A stretch of 6,765 nt of DNA from Roseovarius sp. (GCA_023260815.1 JALQUE010000367.1:1-6765); one strand, 5' to 3'; shown: positions 1-5,948, numbered from the stretch's first letter. Program-made: numbers and translations. The notes: generated by a model not told the origin, from the sequence alone.

Positions 1-174
1 AGCGCGGACCCGGCACCGGATGGGGCCTTTGTGATGGCGGATGTGGCCGGCGTTGGGGTGTCTTTTGCCAAGGCTGCGGGCGACAAATGCGAGCGTTGCT
101 GGAAGATCCTGCCCGATGTGGGCACGCATGCCCATCTCGGCACCTGCAAACGCTGCAACGAGGCGTTGGGCTGA
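1..174 (+). CDS. ileS: Isoleucyl-tRNA synthetase, C-terminal end (5' truncated by window)
   Basis: This is the last 57 codons of IleRS, the cytoplasmic enzyme that charges tRNA-Ile with isoleucine. The frame is open from base 1 and ends in TGA at 172-174. The visible part is the C-terminal zinc-finger region: C30-E-R-C33-W-K, then a short loop with D-V-G, then C49-K-R-C52, so all four zinc-ligand cysteines are intact. The CERCW core followed by a second C-x-x-C is typical of bacterial IleRS tails. Just before it is a stretch ending GVSFAKAAGDK that fits the linker before the finger. The gene converges on pcaB, with only 20 bp between the stop codons and no hairpin plus T-run terminator between them. 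The catalytic core lies outside the window, so nothing can be said about enzyme subclass. Confidence in the family is high because of the four-cysteine pattern. Confidence 0.9.
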   Translation, partial: SADPAPDGAFVMADVAGVGVSFAKAAGDKCERCWKILPDVGTHAHLGTCKRCNEALG

Positions 175-194
175 AACAGGCCGCGCCGCGGGCG

Positions 195-1517
195 TTAGCC
201 AAGACGCCTGCGGCGGACCTGCGCCGCGAAATCGCGCGCTTCGGTAGGGGCTTGGCCAAGCGTGTCGGATGACGTGATACCCGCGTGATCGCGGGCGATC
301 AGATCGGGCAGGGGGGTGCCTGTGTCGCGCGCCTCGGCGCAGAGCACCTTGATCTGGGCCTGGGCCTTGTCCCGTGGCATGCGAGCGGCGAGCGCAAAGC
401 TGAGGGCTTCGGCATAGATCAGGCCCAGGCCGTCAGGGTCCAGCCCGCGCAGCATCGCGTCGGGGTCGGGGCTGATGCGCTGTGCCAGATCGGCGGACAG
501 CGCAAGCGCCTTGCCGGTGCTGACGCAAATCTGGGGCAGGGTCAGCCATTCGGTGAACCACGCCGATCCGTCGCGTTGCTGGCGGTGCAGCGCTGCATCA
601 TGGATCAGCCCGGCATGGGCGCTGGTCTGTCGCGCCAATGCCACCAGAACCGATGGCCCCACCGGGTTCTGTTTCTGCGGCATCGTCGAAGAGGAACCCG
701 CCCCTGAGATGGTAACCTCGCCCTGTCCGGTCTGTGCCAGCAGGATCAGGTCTTCGCCGATCTTGCCAAGCGCGCCTGTAACGCCTGCCATCCAGTCGGA
801 TAGCCGCACGATGCGGTCCCTTTCGCTGTGCCAGCTTGCGCCCGGATCGGCCAGATCCAGCGCCTTTGCCAGATCGGCCCGGATTTTTGGTGCCGATGGT
901 CCCATCGCCGAGGATGTCCCCGCCGCCCCTGACAGAGACACGCAAAGGCACTCATCGCGCAGCGCGCCCATCTGATCGCGCCAGCGCAGCAGCGGCCGCC
1001 CCCATGCGGCCACGACCGCACCGAAACTTGTAGGGGTCGCAACCTGCCCATAGGTGCGCCCGGCCATCGGCAGATCGGCGGTTTCATCGGCAAGCGCGGC
1101 GAGGTTATCGAGGACGTTGTCCAGGCGGATCGCAAACAGCTCCAGAAGGCGCTTCAAGCGCAGCATCAGGCCCGTGTCCATGATGTCCTGACTGGTGGCC
1201 CCCCAATGCACGAATTGCATCATGTCCGGGGCTTCCGCCGCCTTTCGGAAGGCCGTGAGCAGGGCAGGCACCGCGACGCCGTTCGCGGCTGTCGCGTCGA
1301 CCAGTCCGGCGGGGTCGATCTGCACTTCACGGCTGGCCCTGTCAATGAAGGCGGCCGCGTCCTTGGGGATCTGGCCGGTATCGCCCTGGACCCGCGCCAA
1401 CGCCCCTTCGACCAGCAGCATGGAGCGTATCTCGGCGCTGTCCGAGAATAGCCGCTGTGCCTCGTCATCCGAGAAAAGGCCGCGATAGAGGGCGCTGTCG
1501 GCAGGGGATGCGGGCAT
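195..1517 (-). CDS. pcaB: 3-carboxy-cis,cis-muconate cycloisomerase
   Basis: PcaB converts 3-carboxy-cis,cis-muconate to 4-carboxymuconolactone, the second step of the protocatechuate branch of the beta-ketoadipate pathway, in the cytoplasm. The product is 440 aa, a normal length for the family. It belongs to the fumarase/aspartase superfamily: the superfamily signature is at about residues 274-285 (GSSSTMPQKQNP), and the conserved block H104-W-G-A-T-S-Q-D111 is present. Both support a PcaB-type lyase rather than argininosuccinate lyase or adenylosuccinate lyase; the operon partners settle the choice. The frame stays open 65 codons further upstream, but that part runs back into pcaG. I chose the ATG at 1515-1517 because GGAGA (complement at 1525-1529) lies 7 nt before it and the protein then begins with the usual PcaB N-terminus. 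It is the last gene of the cluster, separated from pcaG by 115 bp. Confidence 0.93.
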   Translation of the reverse strand: MPASPADSALYRGLFSDDEAQRLFSDSAEIRSMLLVEGALARVQGDTGQIPKDAAAFIDRASREVQIDPAGLVDATAANGVAVPALLTAFRKAAEAPDMMQFVHWGATSQDIMDTGLMLRLKRLLELFAIRLDNVLDNLAALADETADLPMAGRTYGQVATPTSFGAVVAAWGRPLLRWRDQMGALRDECLCVSLSGAAGTSSAMGPSAPKIRADLAKALDLADPGASWHSERDRIVRLSDWMAGVTGALGKIGEDLILLAQTGQGEVTISGAGSSSTMPQKQNPVGPSVLVALARQTSAHAGLIHDAALHRQQRDGSAWFTEWLTLPQICVSTGKALALSADLAQRISPDPDAMLRGLDPDGLGLIYAEALSFALAARMPRDKAQAQIKVLCAEARDTGTPLPDLIARDHAGITSSDTLGQAPTEARDFAAQVRRRRLG

Positions 1518-1632
1518 CAGGTTGTCTCCGTTGCATGGGAATGTGGGTCTTTTATGCCGTCTGGCCGCCCGCGCAAGAGACCACGGAAATGTATGTTCGA
1601 CGGGGCAGGCTGCCTGTGTTCGCCATAATCGG
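1518..1632 (-). other. 115-bp gap between pcaG and pcaB
   Basis: The other pca genes here overlap or nearly abut, so this gap stands out. Read on the minus strand it carries the pcaB Shine-Dalgarno (GGAGA) near its end. It also contains a small imperfect palindrome at 1604-1614 (GGCAG-G-CTGCC on the plus strand) that is too short to count as a terminator and has no T-run. A weak AT patch (CATAAAAG on the minus strand) could be part of a -10 element, but I find no well-spaced -35 partner. No ORF of its own is convincing. Confidence 0.4.
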
Positions 1633-2259
1633 TCAGATGTCCAGAAACACCGTTTCGTCTTCCCCCTGCAGGCAGATGTCGAAGCGGTAGACCGGGGTGC
1701 CCTCGCGGTCATGGCGGCGGGCGATGAGGGTGTCGCGGCGGTGCCGCTGTTCGATCAGATTGAGCACGGGATCATCGGCATTGGCACGGACCTCGTCACT
1801 GAAATAAAGCCGGGTGTTCAGCCCGACATTGATCCCGCGCGCCACGATCCACAAGTTGATATGGGGCGCCTGCACGCTGCCTGATCGGCCCGGTACCTTG
1901 CCGGGTTTGATCGTATCGAACGCCCATTCGCCGCTATCGAAATCCGAGATCACCCTGCCCCAGCCACGAAAACCGCGGGCCACCATCGCATGTCGCGGGT
2001 CTTCGGGGTGGGGATAGATGCCGGCGGCATCCGCCTGCCAGACCTCGATCAACACATCCTTGACCGGAGCGCCGGTGCCGTCATAGACGCAGCCCTCCAC
2101 TCTGATGCTTTCACCAGGCGCATCCGGTCCGGCGATTTCCTGCCCCAGTTCAGCGCTATAGATGTCAAAGCCGGCAGCTCCGGGCGCCAGTCCGATATGC
2201 ACATAAGGTCCGGCCGTTTGCGAAGGCGTTTCTTTGCGATGATCCAGTGTGCGGGACAT
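1633..2259 (-). CDS. pcaG: Protocatechuate 3,4-dioxygenase alpha subunit
   Basis: PcaG is the non-catalytic alpha subunit of the Fe(III) intradiol dioxygenase that cleaves protocatechuate to 3-carboxy-cis,cis-muconate. Alpha and beta subunits pair as protomers of a larger oligomer. The 208-aa product matches the normal alpha length. Near the N-terminus it has the characteristic ETPSQTAGPYVHIG block (residues 10-23). It shares the intradiol dioxygenase fold seen in PcaH (VLIEVWQAD at about 69-77, then IYPHPED). Where PcaH carries the HIH iron-ligand pair, this protein reads P132-H133-I-N-L-W, so the second histidine is missing, as expected for the alpha subunit. The start ATG at 2257-2259 has GAGGGG (complement at 2268-2273) 8 nt before it. 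The open frame further upstream lies in the 3' end of pcaH. It begins 2 bp after the pcaH stop, so translation is probably coupled. Confidence 0.95.
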   Translation of the reverse strand: MSRTLDHRKETPSQTAGPYVHIGLAPGAAGFDIYSAELGQEIAGPDAPGESIRVEGCVYDGTGAPVKDVLIEVWQADAAGIYPHPEDPRHAMVARGFRGWGRVISDFDSGEWAFDTIKPGKVPGRSGSVQAPHINLWIVARGINVGLNTRLYFSDEVRANADDPVLNLIEQRHRRDTLIARRHDREGTPVYRFDICLQGEDETVFLDI

Positions 2260-2261
2260 GG

Positions 2262-2990
2262 TCAGTTCCCCTCGAGCCGATTTTCGAACAGGGTCGACCG
2301 GCGTCCCCTCAGAATGATGTCGAACCGGTAAGCCAGACAATCCAATGGGATCGCGGCGTTCATGTCGAGCGGCGCGATCAACTGATCCAGAGCGTTCGGA
2401 TCAGGCATGGACGTTGCGATCGGGCATTTGTCGATCAGCGGATCACCTTCGAAATACATCTGCGTGACAAGGCGCTGTGCGAACGCGGTCCCGAATACCG
2501 AAAAATGGATGTGCGCGGGTCGCCAATTGTTGATCGAGTTGCGCCATGGATAAGCACCGGGTTTGACTGTGCGAAAGTGATAATACCCGTTTTGATCGGT
2601 CAGTGTCCTGCCGCACCCGCCAAAATTCGGGTCGATCGGGGCAAGATAGCTGTCATTGCGATGGCGATACCGCCCGCCCGCATTAGCCTGCCAAATTTCG
2701 ATCAGCGTTTCCGGCACTGGCCGCGCGTTTTCGTCCAGAATGCGGCCGTGCAGGATGATCCGCTCGCCAATCGGATCGCCTTGGGTGGCGTAATTCAACA
2801 GCAAGTCATGATCGACCGGGCCAATGTCCTTATGTCCAAACGTCGGTCCGGTAACTTCGGAGAGAGAGTTTTCCAGCGACAGAAGTGGCAGGTTTGGGGA
2901 CCGTGTGACACTGGATTTATACGCCGGTACAAGTGCAGGCGGGTGCCAGTCACGGTCACGCTGGTAGAAATCTCCGGGTGTGCTGCTCAT
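2262..2990 (-). CDS. pcaH: Protocatechuate 3,4-dioxygenase beta subunit (catalytic)
   Basis: PcaH holds the catalytic non-haem Fe(III) of protocatechuate 3,4-dioxygenase, which inserts O2 into the ring between the two hydroxylated carbons. The product is 242 aa. All four expected iron ligands are visible: Y108 (GRYRH), Y147 (GAYPW), H160 and H162 (RPAHIHF). These correspond to Tyr408, Tyr447, His460 and His462 of the Pseudomonas putida enzyme when 300 is added, and R157 matches the conserved active-site Arg457. The enzyme is therefore predicted to be active. An N-terminal extension with YKSSVTRSP (about 24-32) is typical of beta subunits. The start ATG at 2988-2990 overlaps the pcaC stop in an ATGA arrangement. 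I see no strong Shine-Dalgarno, so translational coupling to pcaC is likely. The 3' end contains the ribosome binding site for pcaG. Confidence 0.96.
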   Translation of the reverse strand: MSSTPGDFYQRDRDWHPPALVPAYKSSVTRSPNLPLLSLENSLSEVTGPTFGHKDIGPVDHDLLLNYATQGDPIGERIILHGRILDENARPVPETLIEIWQANAGGRYRHRNDSYLAPIDPNFGGCGRTLTDQNGYYHFRTVKPGAYPWRNSINNWRPAHIHFSVFGTAFAQRLVTQMYFEGDPLIDKCPIATSMPDPNALDQLIAPLDMNAAIPLDCLAYRFDIILRGRRSTLFENRLEGN

Positions 2991-3373
2991 GATCGGTCGC
3001 TTTCGTGCATGTCGTCCAGAACTTCGCGGGCTATTCGGATCGCGTTGTTGGCGCAGGGCACACCGGCATAAATCGCAACATGCAACAGGGCTTCCATGAT
3101 GTCGTCGCGGCTTGCGCCGGTGTTGGCTGTAGCCCGCACATGCATCGCCAATTCTTCGTCATGGCCCATGGCTGCCAGCAGCGCGATCGTCAGCATCGAG
3201 CGTTCTCTGAGGCTGATCGTGTCGCGCGCCCAGACATGCCCCCATGCGGCTTGGGTGATGAGGCTTTGGAAAGGTGCGTCGAACGCGGTTGTCTGCGCCT
3301 CGGCGCGGTCGACATGCGCGTCGCCAAGGATTTTGCGGCGCATGGCCATTCCCTTGTCGTGCTGATCTGCCAT
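2987..3373 (-). CDS. pcaC: 4-carboxymuconolactone decarboxylase
   Basis: PcaC removes CO2 from 4-carboxymuconolactone (gamma) to give 3-oxoadipate enol-lactone. The product is 128 aa, the usual size of a stand-alone PcaC and not the longer PcaC-PcaD (PcaL) fusion. Family features run in order: RRKILGDAHVDRAEA near residues 12-26, GHVWAR at 45-50, LRERSMLTIALL at 55-66, the LAMHVRAT helix at 76-82 and HVAIYAGVPCANNA at 98-111; the last block is a hallmark of the carboxymuconolactone decarboxylase family. The frame remains open 62 codons upstream to 3559, into the tupB gene. I chose the ATG at 3371-3373 because GGAGGTGA (complement at 3381-3388) sits 7 nt before it and the N-terminus then matches the family. 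It is the first gene of the cluster, overlaps pcaH by 4 bp, and is divergent from tupB. Confidence 0.95.
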   Translation of the reverse strand: MADQHDKGMAMRRKILGDAHVDRAEAQTTAFDAPFQSLITQAAWGHVWARDTISLRERSMLTIALLAAMGHDEELAMHVRATANTGASRDDIMEALLHVAIYAGVPCANNAIRIAREVLDDMHESDRS

Positions 3374-3537
3374 GACGCGTTCACCTCCGGCTTCATTAAG
3401 CACATCTAACCCATCGAAAAACAAGTGTTTGACCATGTCGGACCCAAATCCCGAGGAGTGTTTCGACCTTGCGGGGTGCTGCACATTTGATGTAAGAATT
3501 GCAAAATTTCCGCAATCAGGCGAATTGGAGGGGAATT
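3374..3537. promoter_or_regulatory. Divergent pcaC / tupB intergenic control region
   Basis: This 164-bp region must hold the promoters of both the pcaCHGB cluster (leftward) and the tupBCA operon (rightward), unless either is read from further away. By eye I cannot assign a convincing -35/-10 pair to either strand. It contains a small dyad AAACA-AG-TGTTT at 3419-3430, a lone CTAACC at 3406-3411 (GGTTAG on the minus strand, resembling half of a PcaQ box), and most of the large inverted repeat described separately at 3499-3543. The part nearest tupB (3484-3543) is clearly AT-richer than the flanking genes. Confidence 0.6.
3381..3388 (-). promoter_or_regulatory. Strong Shine-Dalgarno of pcaC
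   Basis: On the minus strand this reads GGAGGTGA, close to the full anti-16S complement, 7 nt before the pcaC ATG. It decides the pcaC start against the longer open frame. It is the strongest ribosome binding site of the pca cluster, as fits its first gene. Confidence 0.8.
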
Positions 3538-3543
3538 TTGCAA
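3499..3543 (+). repeat. 13-bp inverted repeat enclosing tupB RBS and start codon
   Basis: The left arm TTGCAAAATTTCC (3499-3511) and right arm GGGAATTTTGCAA (3531-3543) are reverse complements at 12 of 13 positions. The mismatch (T3509 with G3533) would be a G-U pair in RNA, giving an unbroken 13-bp stem. Inside the 19-nt spacer a second short stem can form, CAAT (3513-3516) with ATTG (3524-3527), closing a 7-nt loop. The right arm contains the last three G's of the Shine-Dalgarno GGAGGGG (3527-3533) and the whole TTG start of tupB (3538-3540). An alternative, weaker pairing ATTGC (3498-3502) with GCAAT (3512-3516) would free the start. As DNA, the arm centres are 32 bp apart, about three helical turns. 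It could be a translational switch, an operator for a dimeric regulator, or both; the sequence alone cannot tell. Confidence 0.75.
3527..3540 (+). promoter_or_regulatory. tupB Shine-Dalgarno and TTG start
   Basis: GGAGGGG at 3527-3533 lies 4 nt before TTG at 3538-3540 (nearer 6-7 nt counted from the GGAG core). No ATG in the tupB frame is available nearby. A second in-frame TTG at 3499 has no Shine-Dalgarno. A rare TTG start inside a hairpin suggests deliberately low or regulated translation. Confidence 0.65.
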
Positions 3544-4245
3544 GATTTCGGTGAAGCATTTCGACTGGCGGTGTCGCTTGTTCTGTCAGGTGATGCTGAT
3601 CTTGTTGAAATCGTTGCGCTTTCCTTGAAGGTAAGCTTGACCGCCATCGGTCTGGCCTGCGTGATCGGCCTGCCTCTTGGTGCGATTGTGGCGATAACGC
3701 GCTTTCCCGGTCGCAATGCTGTTTTGATTCTTTTCAATGCTTTGATGGGGTTGCCGCCTGTCGTGGTTGGTCTGATCGTCTATTTGCATCTGTCGCGCGC
3801 GGGGCCGTTGGGGTTTCTGGGATTGCTCTACACGCCGACGGCGATGATTATCGCGCAGACGATCCTGATCACTCCGATCGTCATGGCCCTGTCCCGGCAG
3901 GTTCTCGAAGATCTCAACGCCGAATATGCCGAACAGTTCCGCTCGCTGGTGCTGTCGCGTTGGCAGCAAGTCCGGGCGCTGATCTGGGATGCGAGGTTTT
4001 CGCTGATGACGGTCGCTTTGGCCGGGTTTGGCCGTGCCGTGGCAGAAGTGGGCGCGGTAATGATCGTCGGGGGCAATATCGATCATCTGACGCGGGTCAT
4101 GACCACGGCCATCGCGCTTGAGACATCCAAGGGTGATCTGTCGCTGGCGTTGGCCCTTGGTATGGTGCTGATGGTGATCGCCTTGGGTGTGAACGCAATG
4201 GTCCAATCCCTGCGCATGACGGCTGTGCGCCATGCCTATGCGTGA
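3538..4245 (+). CDS. tupB: Tungstate-type ABC transporter permease
   Basis: TupB forms the inner-membrane channel of a TupABC oxyanion importer. With the TTG start the product is 235 aa, typical for TupB. Hydrophobic segments are visible at about residues 26-54, 61-85, 94-118, 155-178 and 203-226. The loop near 136-180 (FRSLVLSRWQQVRALIWDAR, followed by an AEVGAVMIVGGN stretch) corresponds to the EAA-type coupling region that docks on the ATPase. The blocks GLPPVVVGLIVYLHLSRAGPLG and AQTILITPIVMALSR are characteristic of the TupB branch rather than ModB, and the adjacent TupA supports this. The open frame extends to a TTG at 3499; I prefer TTG 3538 because of the GGAGGGG before it. It is the first gene of the operon and overlaps tupC by 14 bp. 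Substrate assignment rests on the whole cassette. Confidence 0.9.
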   Translation: MQDFGEAFRLAVSLVLSGDADLVEIVALSLKVSLTAIGLACVIGLPLGAIVAITRFPGRNAVLILFNALMGLPPVVVGLIVYLHLSRAGPLGFLGLLYTPTAMIIAQTILITPIVMALSRQVLEDLNAEYAEQFRSLVLSRWQQVRALIWDARFSLMTVALAGFGRAVAEVGAVMIVGGNIDHLTRVMTTAIALETSKGDLSLALALGMVLMVIALGVNAMVQSLRMTAVRHAYA

Positions 4246-5014
4246 TGTCGCTTTGAACACCGTGATGACCGGCAATGGCGCCGATGGCACGGCGCTGCCG
4301 ATGGTGCCTGACATTCGGGCCGTGACCACCAGCGACCTGTGTTTGACCATCGGCGATAAGCCTTTGATCCGTGATGTGTCCCTGTCGTTGTCGCCTGATG
4401 GGATCACGATGATCATGGGGCCGAACGGCGCCGGGAAATCCCTGTTGCTCCGGCTGATCCATGGCTTGCTTCCGCCCAGTTCGGGGGGCGTCCTGTGGGG
4501 TGGCCAGACCCTTTCGGACGATTTGAGGCGCGCGCAGTCCATGGTGTTCCAGAAACCCGTGGTCCTTCGCAGGTCCGTGGCGGCGAATGTGGAGTTTGCC
4601 CTGAAGGCCCGCGGCGTTCGGGATGCGGCGCGTCGGGATGCGCTTTTGGATCATGTCGGGCTTCTGGATCATGCCCGTCAGCCCGCCCGCCTTCTGTCGG
4701 GAGGCGAACAGCAGCGGCTTTCGCTGGCGCGGGCGCTGGCGACGGCACCGAAAGTCATGCTGATGGATGAGCCAACAGCAAGTCTTGACCCCGCCTCTGT
4801 CCTGAAGATCGAAGAGATCGTTCTGGAGGCGCGCGCGAACGGCACCAAGATCATCTTCGTGACCCACGACCTGGGCCAGGCCGGGCGTTTGGCTGACGAT
4901 ATCATCTTCATGAATCAGGGGCGACTGCACGAATACGGCCCCTCAGACCTGTTCCTATCTCGTCCCGAGACACAGGCGGCGCGTGATTTCTTGCAGGGCA
5001 GGATCGTCGCCTGA
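4232..5014 (+). CDS. tupC: Tungstate-type ABC transporter ATP-binding protein
   Basis: TupC is the cytoplasmic ATPase that powers import through TupB. The 260-aa product has a complete nucleotide-binding domain: Walker A GPNGAGKS (63-70), Q-loop Q107, signature LSGGEQQ (155-161), Walker B VMLMDE with catalytic E180, D-loop SLD (184-186) and switch H212. It ends soon after the core fold, so it lacks the C-terminal TOBE oxyanion-binding domain found in many ModC proteins; this agrees with a Tup-type ATPase and implies that ligand sensing is elsewhere. The first ATG (4232) overlaps the tupB stop by 14 bp; ATG 4238 is an equally possible start. The first 27 or so residues precede the ABC core and look like a non-conserved extension. 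There is no clear Shine-Dalgarno, so translation is probably coupled to tupB. Confidence 0.93.
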   Translation: MPMRDVALNTVMTGNGADGTALPMVPDIRAVTTSDLCLTIGDKPLIRDVSLSLSPDGITMIMGPNGAGKSLLLRLIHGLLPPSSGGVLWGGQTLSDDLRRAQSMVFQKPVVLRRSVAANVEFALKARGVRDAARRDALLDHVGLLDHARQPARLLSGGEQQRLSLARALATAPKVMLMDEPTASLDPASVLKIEEIVLEARANGTKIIFVTHDLGQAGRLADDIIFMNQGRLHEYGPSDLFLSRPETQAARDFLQGRIVA

Positions 5015-5047
5015 TCATTCCTAAACACCAAAAGGGAGTCTTACCTC

Positions 5048-5869
5048 ATGACGTTCAAAACACGTATCCTCGCAACCACGGCTATCGTTGCCGGTATCGC
5101 CGCGTCGGGTGGTGTGGCGCAGGAACAGTCGATCCTCGTTCAGTCCACGACCTCGACCGCCAATTCCGGTCTTTACGATCACTTGCTGCCGATCTTCACA
5201 CAAGAGTCGGGCATCGCGGTCAACGTTGTTGCCGTCGGTACGGGACAGGCGATCAAGAACGCAGCCAATTGCGACGGGGATGTCCTGTTGGTGCATGCCA
5301 AGGCAGCCGAAGAGAAGTTCGTCGCTGACGGTTATGGGGTGGAACGTTTCGACCTCATGTACAACGATTTCGTCATTGTCGGCCCCGATGAGGATCCCGC
5401 CGGGGTGACCGGCATGAAGGATGCACAGGCCAGCCTTGAGAAGATCGCGGCCAGCGGCGCGGTTTTTGCATCGCGCGGCGATGATTCCGGGACACATAAA
5501 AAGGAAATGAGCCTTTGGGCCGCCACAAGCGTCGATCCGGCGTCGGGGTCGGGTGCATGGTACCGGGAAACCGGATCCGGCATGGGCGCGACGCTTAACG
5601 TGGCCGTGGGTATGGACGCCTATGCGATGACGGATCGTGCCACATGGATCAGCTTCGAGAACAAGTCCGATTTCGAAATTCATGTCGAAGGGGACGAGGA
5701 TCTCTTCAATCAATACGGTGTGATACTGGTCAATCCCGCGAAATGCGAGAACGTCAATGCCGAAGCCGGTCAGACCTTTGTCGACTGGGTGATCTCGGAT
5801 GCGGGACAGGCCGCAATTGCCTCGTATGACCTGAATGGTCAGCAGCTCTTCTTCCCCAACGCGGATTAA
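5048..5869 (+). CDS. tupA: Periplasmic tungstate-binding protein
   Basis: TupA captures the oxyanion in the periplasm and delivers it to TupBC. The 273-aa product starts with a signal peptide: K4/R6, hydrophobic core about 7-19, probable cleavage after A24 (GGVA before QEQ). The mature protein carries the TupA ligand motif as S33-TTST followed by NSGL; the family motif usually begins TTTS, so the first Thr is replaced by Ser here. Other TupA hallmarks are VGTGQAIK (63-70), GDVLLVHA (77-84), MYNDFVIVGP (104-113) and SRGDDSGTHKKE (142-153). Two cysteines, C75 and C233, could form a disulfide. The family strongly prefers tungstate, but substrate is inferred, not shown. The Shine-Dalgarno GGGAG (5034-5038) is 9 nt before the ATG, and 33 bp separate it from tupC. 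The gene order B-C-A is notable because tupA often comes first. Confidence 0.92.
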   Translation: MTFKTRILATTAIVAGIAASGGVAQEQSILVQSTTSTANSGLYDHLLPIFTQESGIAVNVVAVGTGQAIKNAANCDGDVLLVHAKAAEEKFVADGYGVERFDLMYNDFVIVGPDEDPAGVTGMKDAQASLEKIAASGAVFASRGDDSGTHKKEMSLWAATSVDPASGSGAWYRETGSGMGATLNVAVGMDAYAMTDRATWISFENKSDFEIHVEGDEDLFNQYGVILVNPAKCENVNAEAGQTFVDWVISDAGQAAIASYDLNGQQLFFPNAD

Positions 5870-5890
5870 CCGCCGAGACTGGCCTTTAGA

Positions 5891-5916
5891 GCCGCGCTGG
5901 CACTTGTCGGCGCGGC
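5891..5916 (+). repeat. GC-rich hairpin between tupA and the regulator gene
   Basis: GCCGCGCTGGC (5891-5901) and GTCGGCGCGGC (5906-5916) can form an 11-bp stem with two G-U pairs around an ACTT tetraloop. The outer seven pairs are perfect G-C or C-G. It lies 21 nt after the tupA stop. No T-run follows (the next bases are CATCCTGAGG), so it is not a standard intrinsic terminator. It could protect the upstream tup mRNA from 3' exonucleases, weaken transcription into the regulator gene, or be chance in GC-rich DNA. Confidence 0.55.
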
Positions 5917-5938
5917 CATCCTGAGGGATGATCGCGGT

Positions 5939-5942
5939 GGAG
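5939..5942 (+). promoter_or_regulatory. Shine-Dalgarno deciding the regulator start
   Basis: GGAG lies 6 nt before the ATG at 5949-5951, the best spacing among three in-frame ATGs (5928, 5943, 5949). GAGGG (5923-5927) directly abuts ATG 5928 and is too close to serve it. Confidence 0.5.
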
Positions 5943-5948
5943 ATGCCG

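Noticed and set aside
1604..1614. GGCAG-G-CTGCC palindrome as a terminator between pcaG and pcaB
   Set aside because: Five-base arms with a one-base centre cannot form a stable RNA loop, and no T-run follows on the minus strand.
1518..1712. 65-codon N-terminal extension of pcaB
   Set aside because: It overlaps the 3' end of pcaG, lacks family similarity, and the internal ATG at 1515-1517 has a well-placed Shine-Dalgarno.
3406..3411. PcaQ-like box upstream of pcaC
   Set aside because: Only a half-site (GGTTAG on the minus strand) is present; the expected partner at the N4 spacing reads TTTTTC, not ATAACC.
3429..3457. TTGACC as a -35 element for tupB
   Set aside because: At 16-18 nt spacing there is no AT-rich -10-like hexamer; the bases there are GC-rich (around CCGAGGA).
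3374..3559. 62-codon N-terminal extension of pcaC
   Set aside because: It runs through the intergenic region into tupB. GGAGGTGA directly precedes the ATG at 3371-3373, and PcaC proteins normally have about 130 residues.
3586..4542. 318-codon open frame on the minus strand opposite tupB and tupC
   Set aside because: It is antisense to two well-supported genes, its product is rich in R, H, Q and D without any recognisable domain, and long antisense frames are common in GC-rich genomes.
5021..5713. 230-codon open frame on the minus strand opposite tupA
   Set aside because: It is fully antisense to a clear tupA with signal peptide and family motifs, and shows no domain of its own.
5876..5948. 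Hydrophobic frame after tupA (begins RLAFRAALALVGAAI) as a remnant membrane gene
   Set aside because: It is short, has no start codon or Shine-Dalgarno, and is explained by the GC-rich hairpin bases; it then runs in another frame into the regulator gene.
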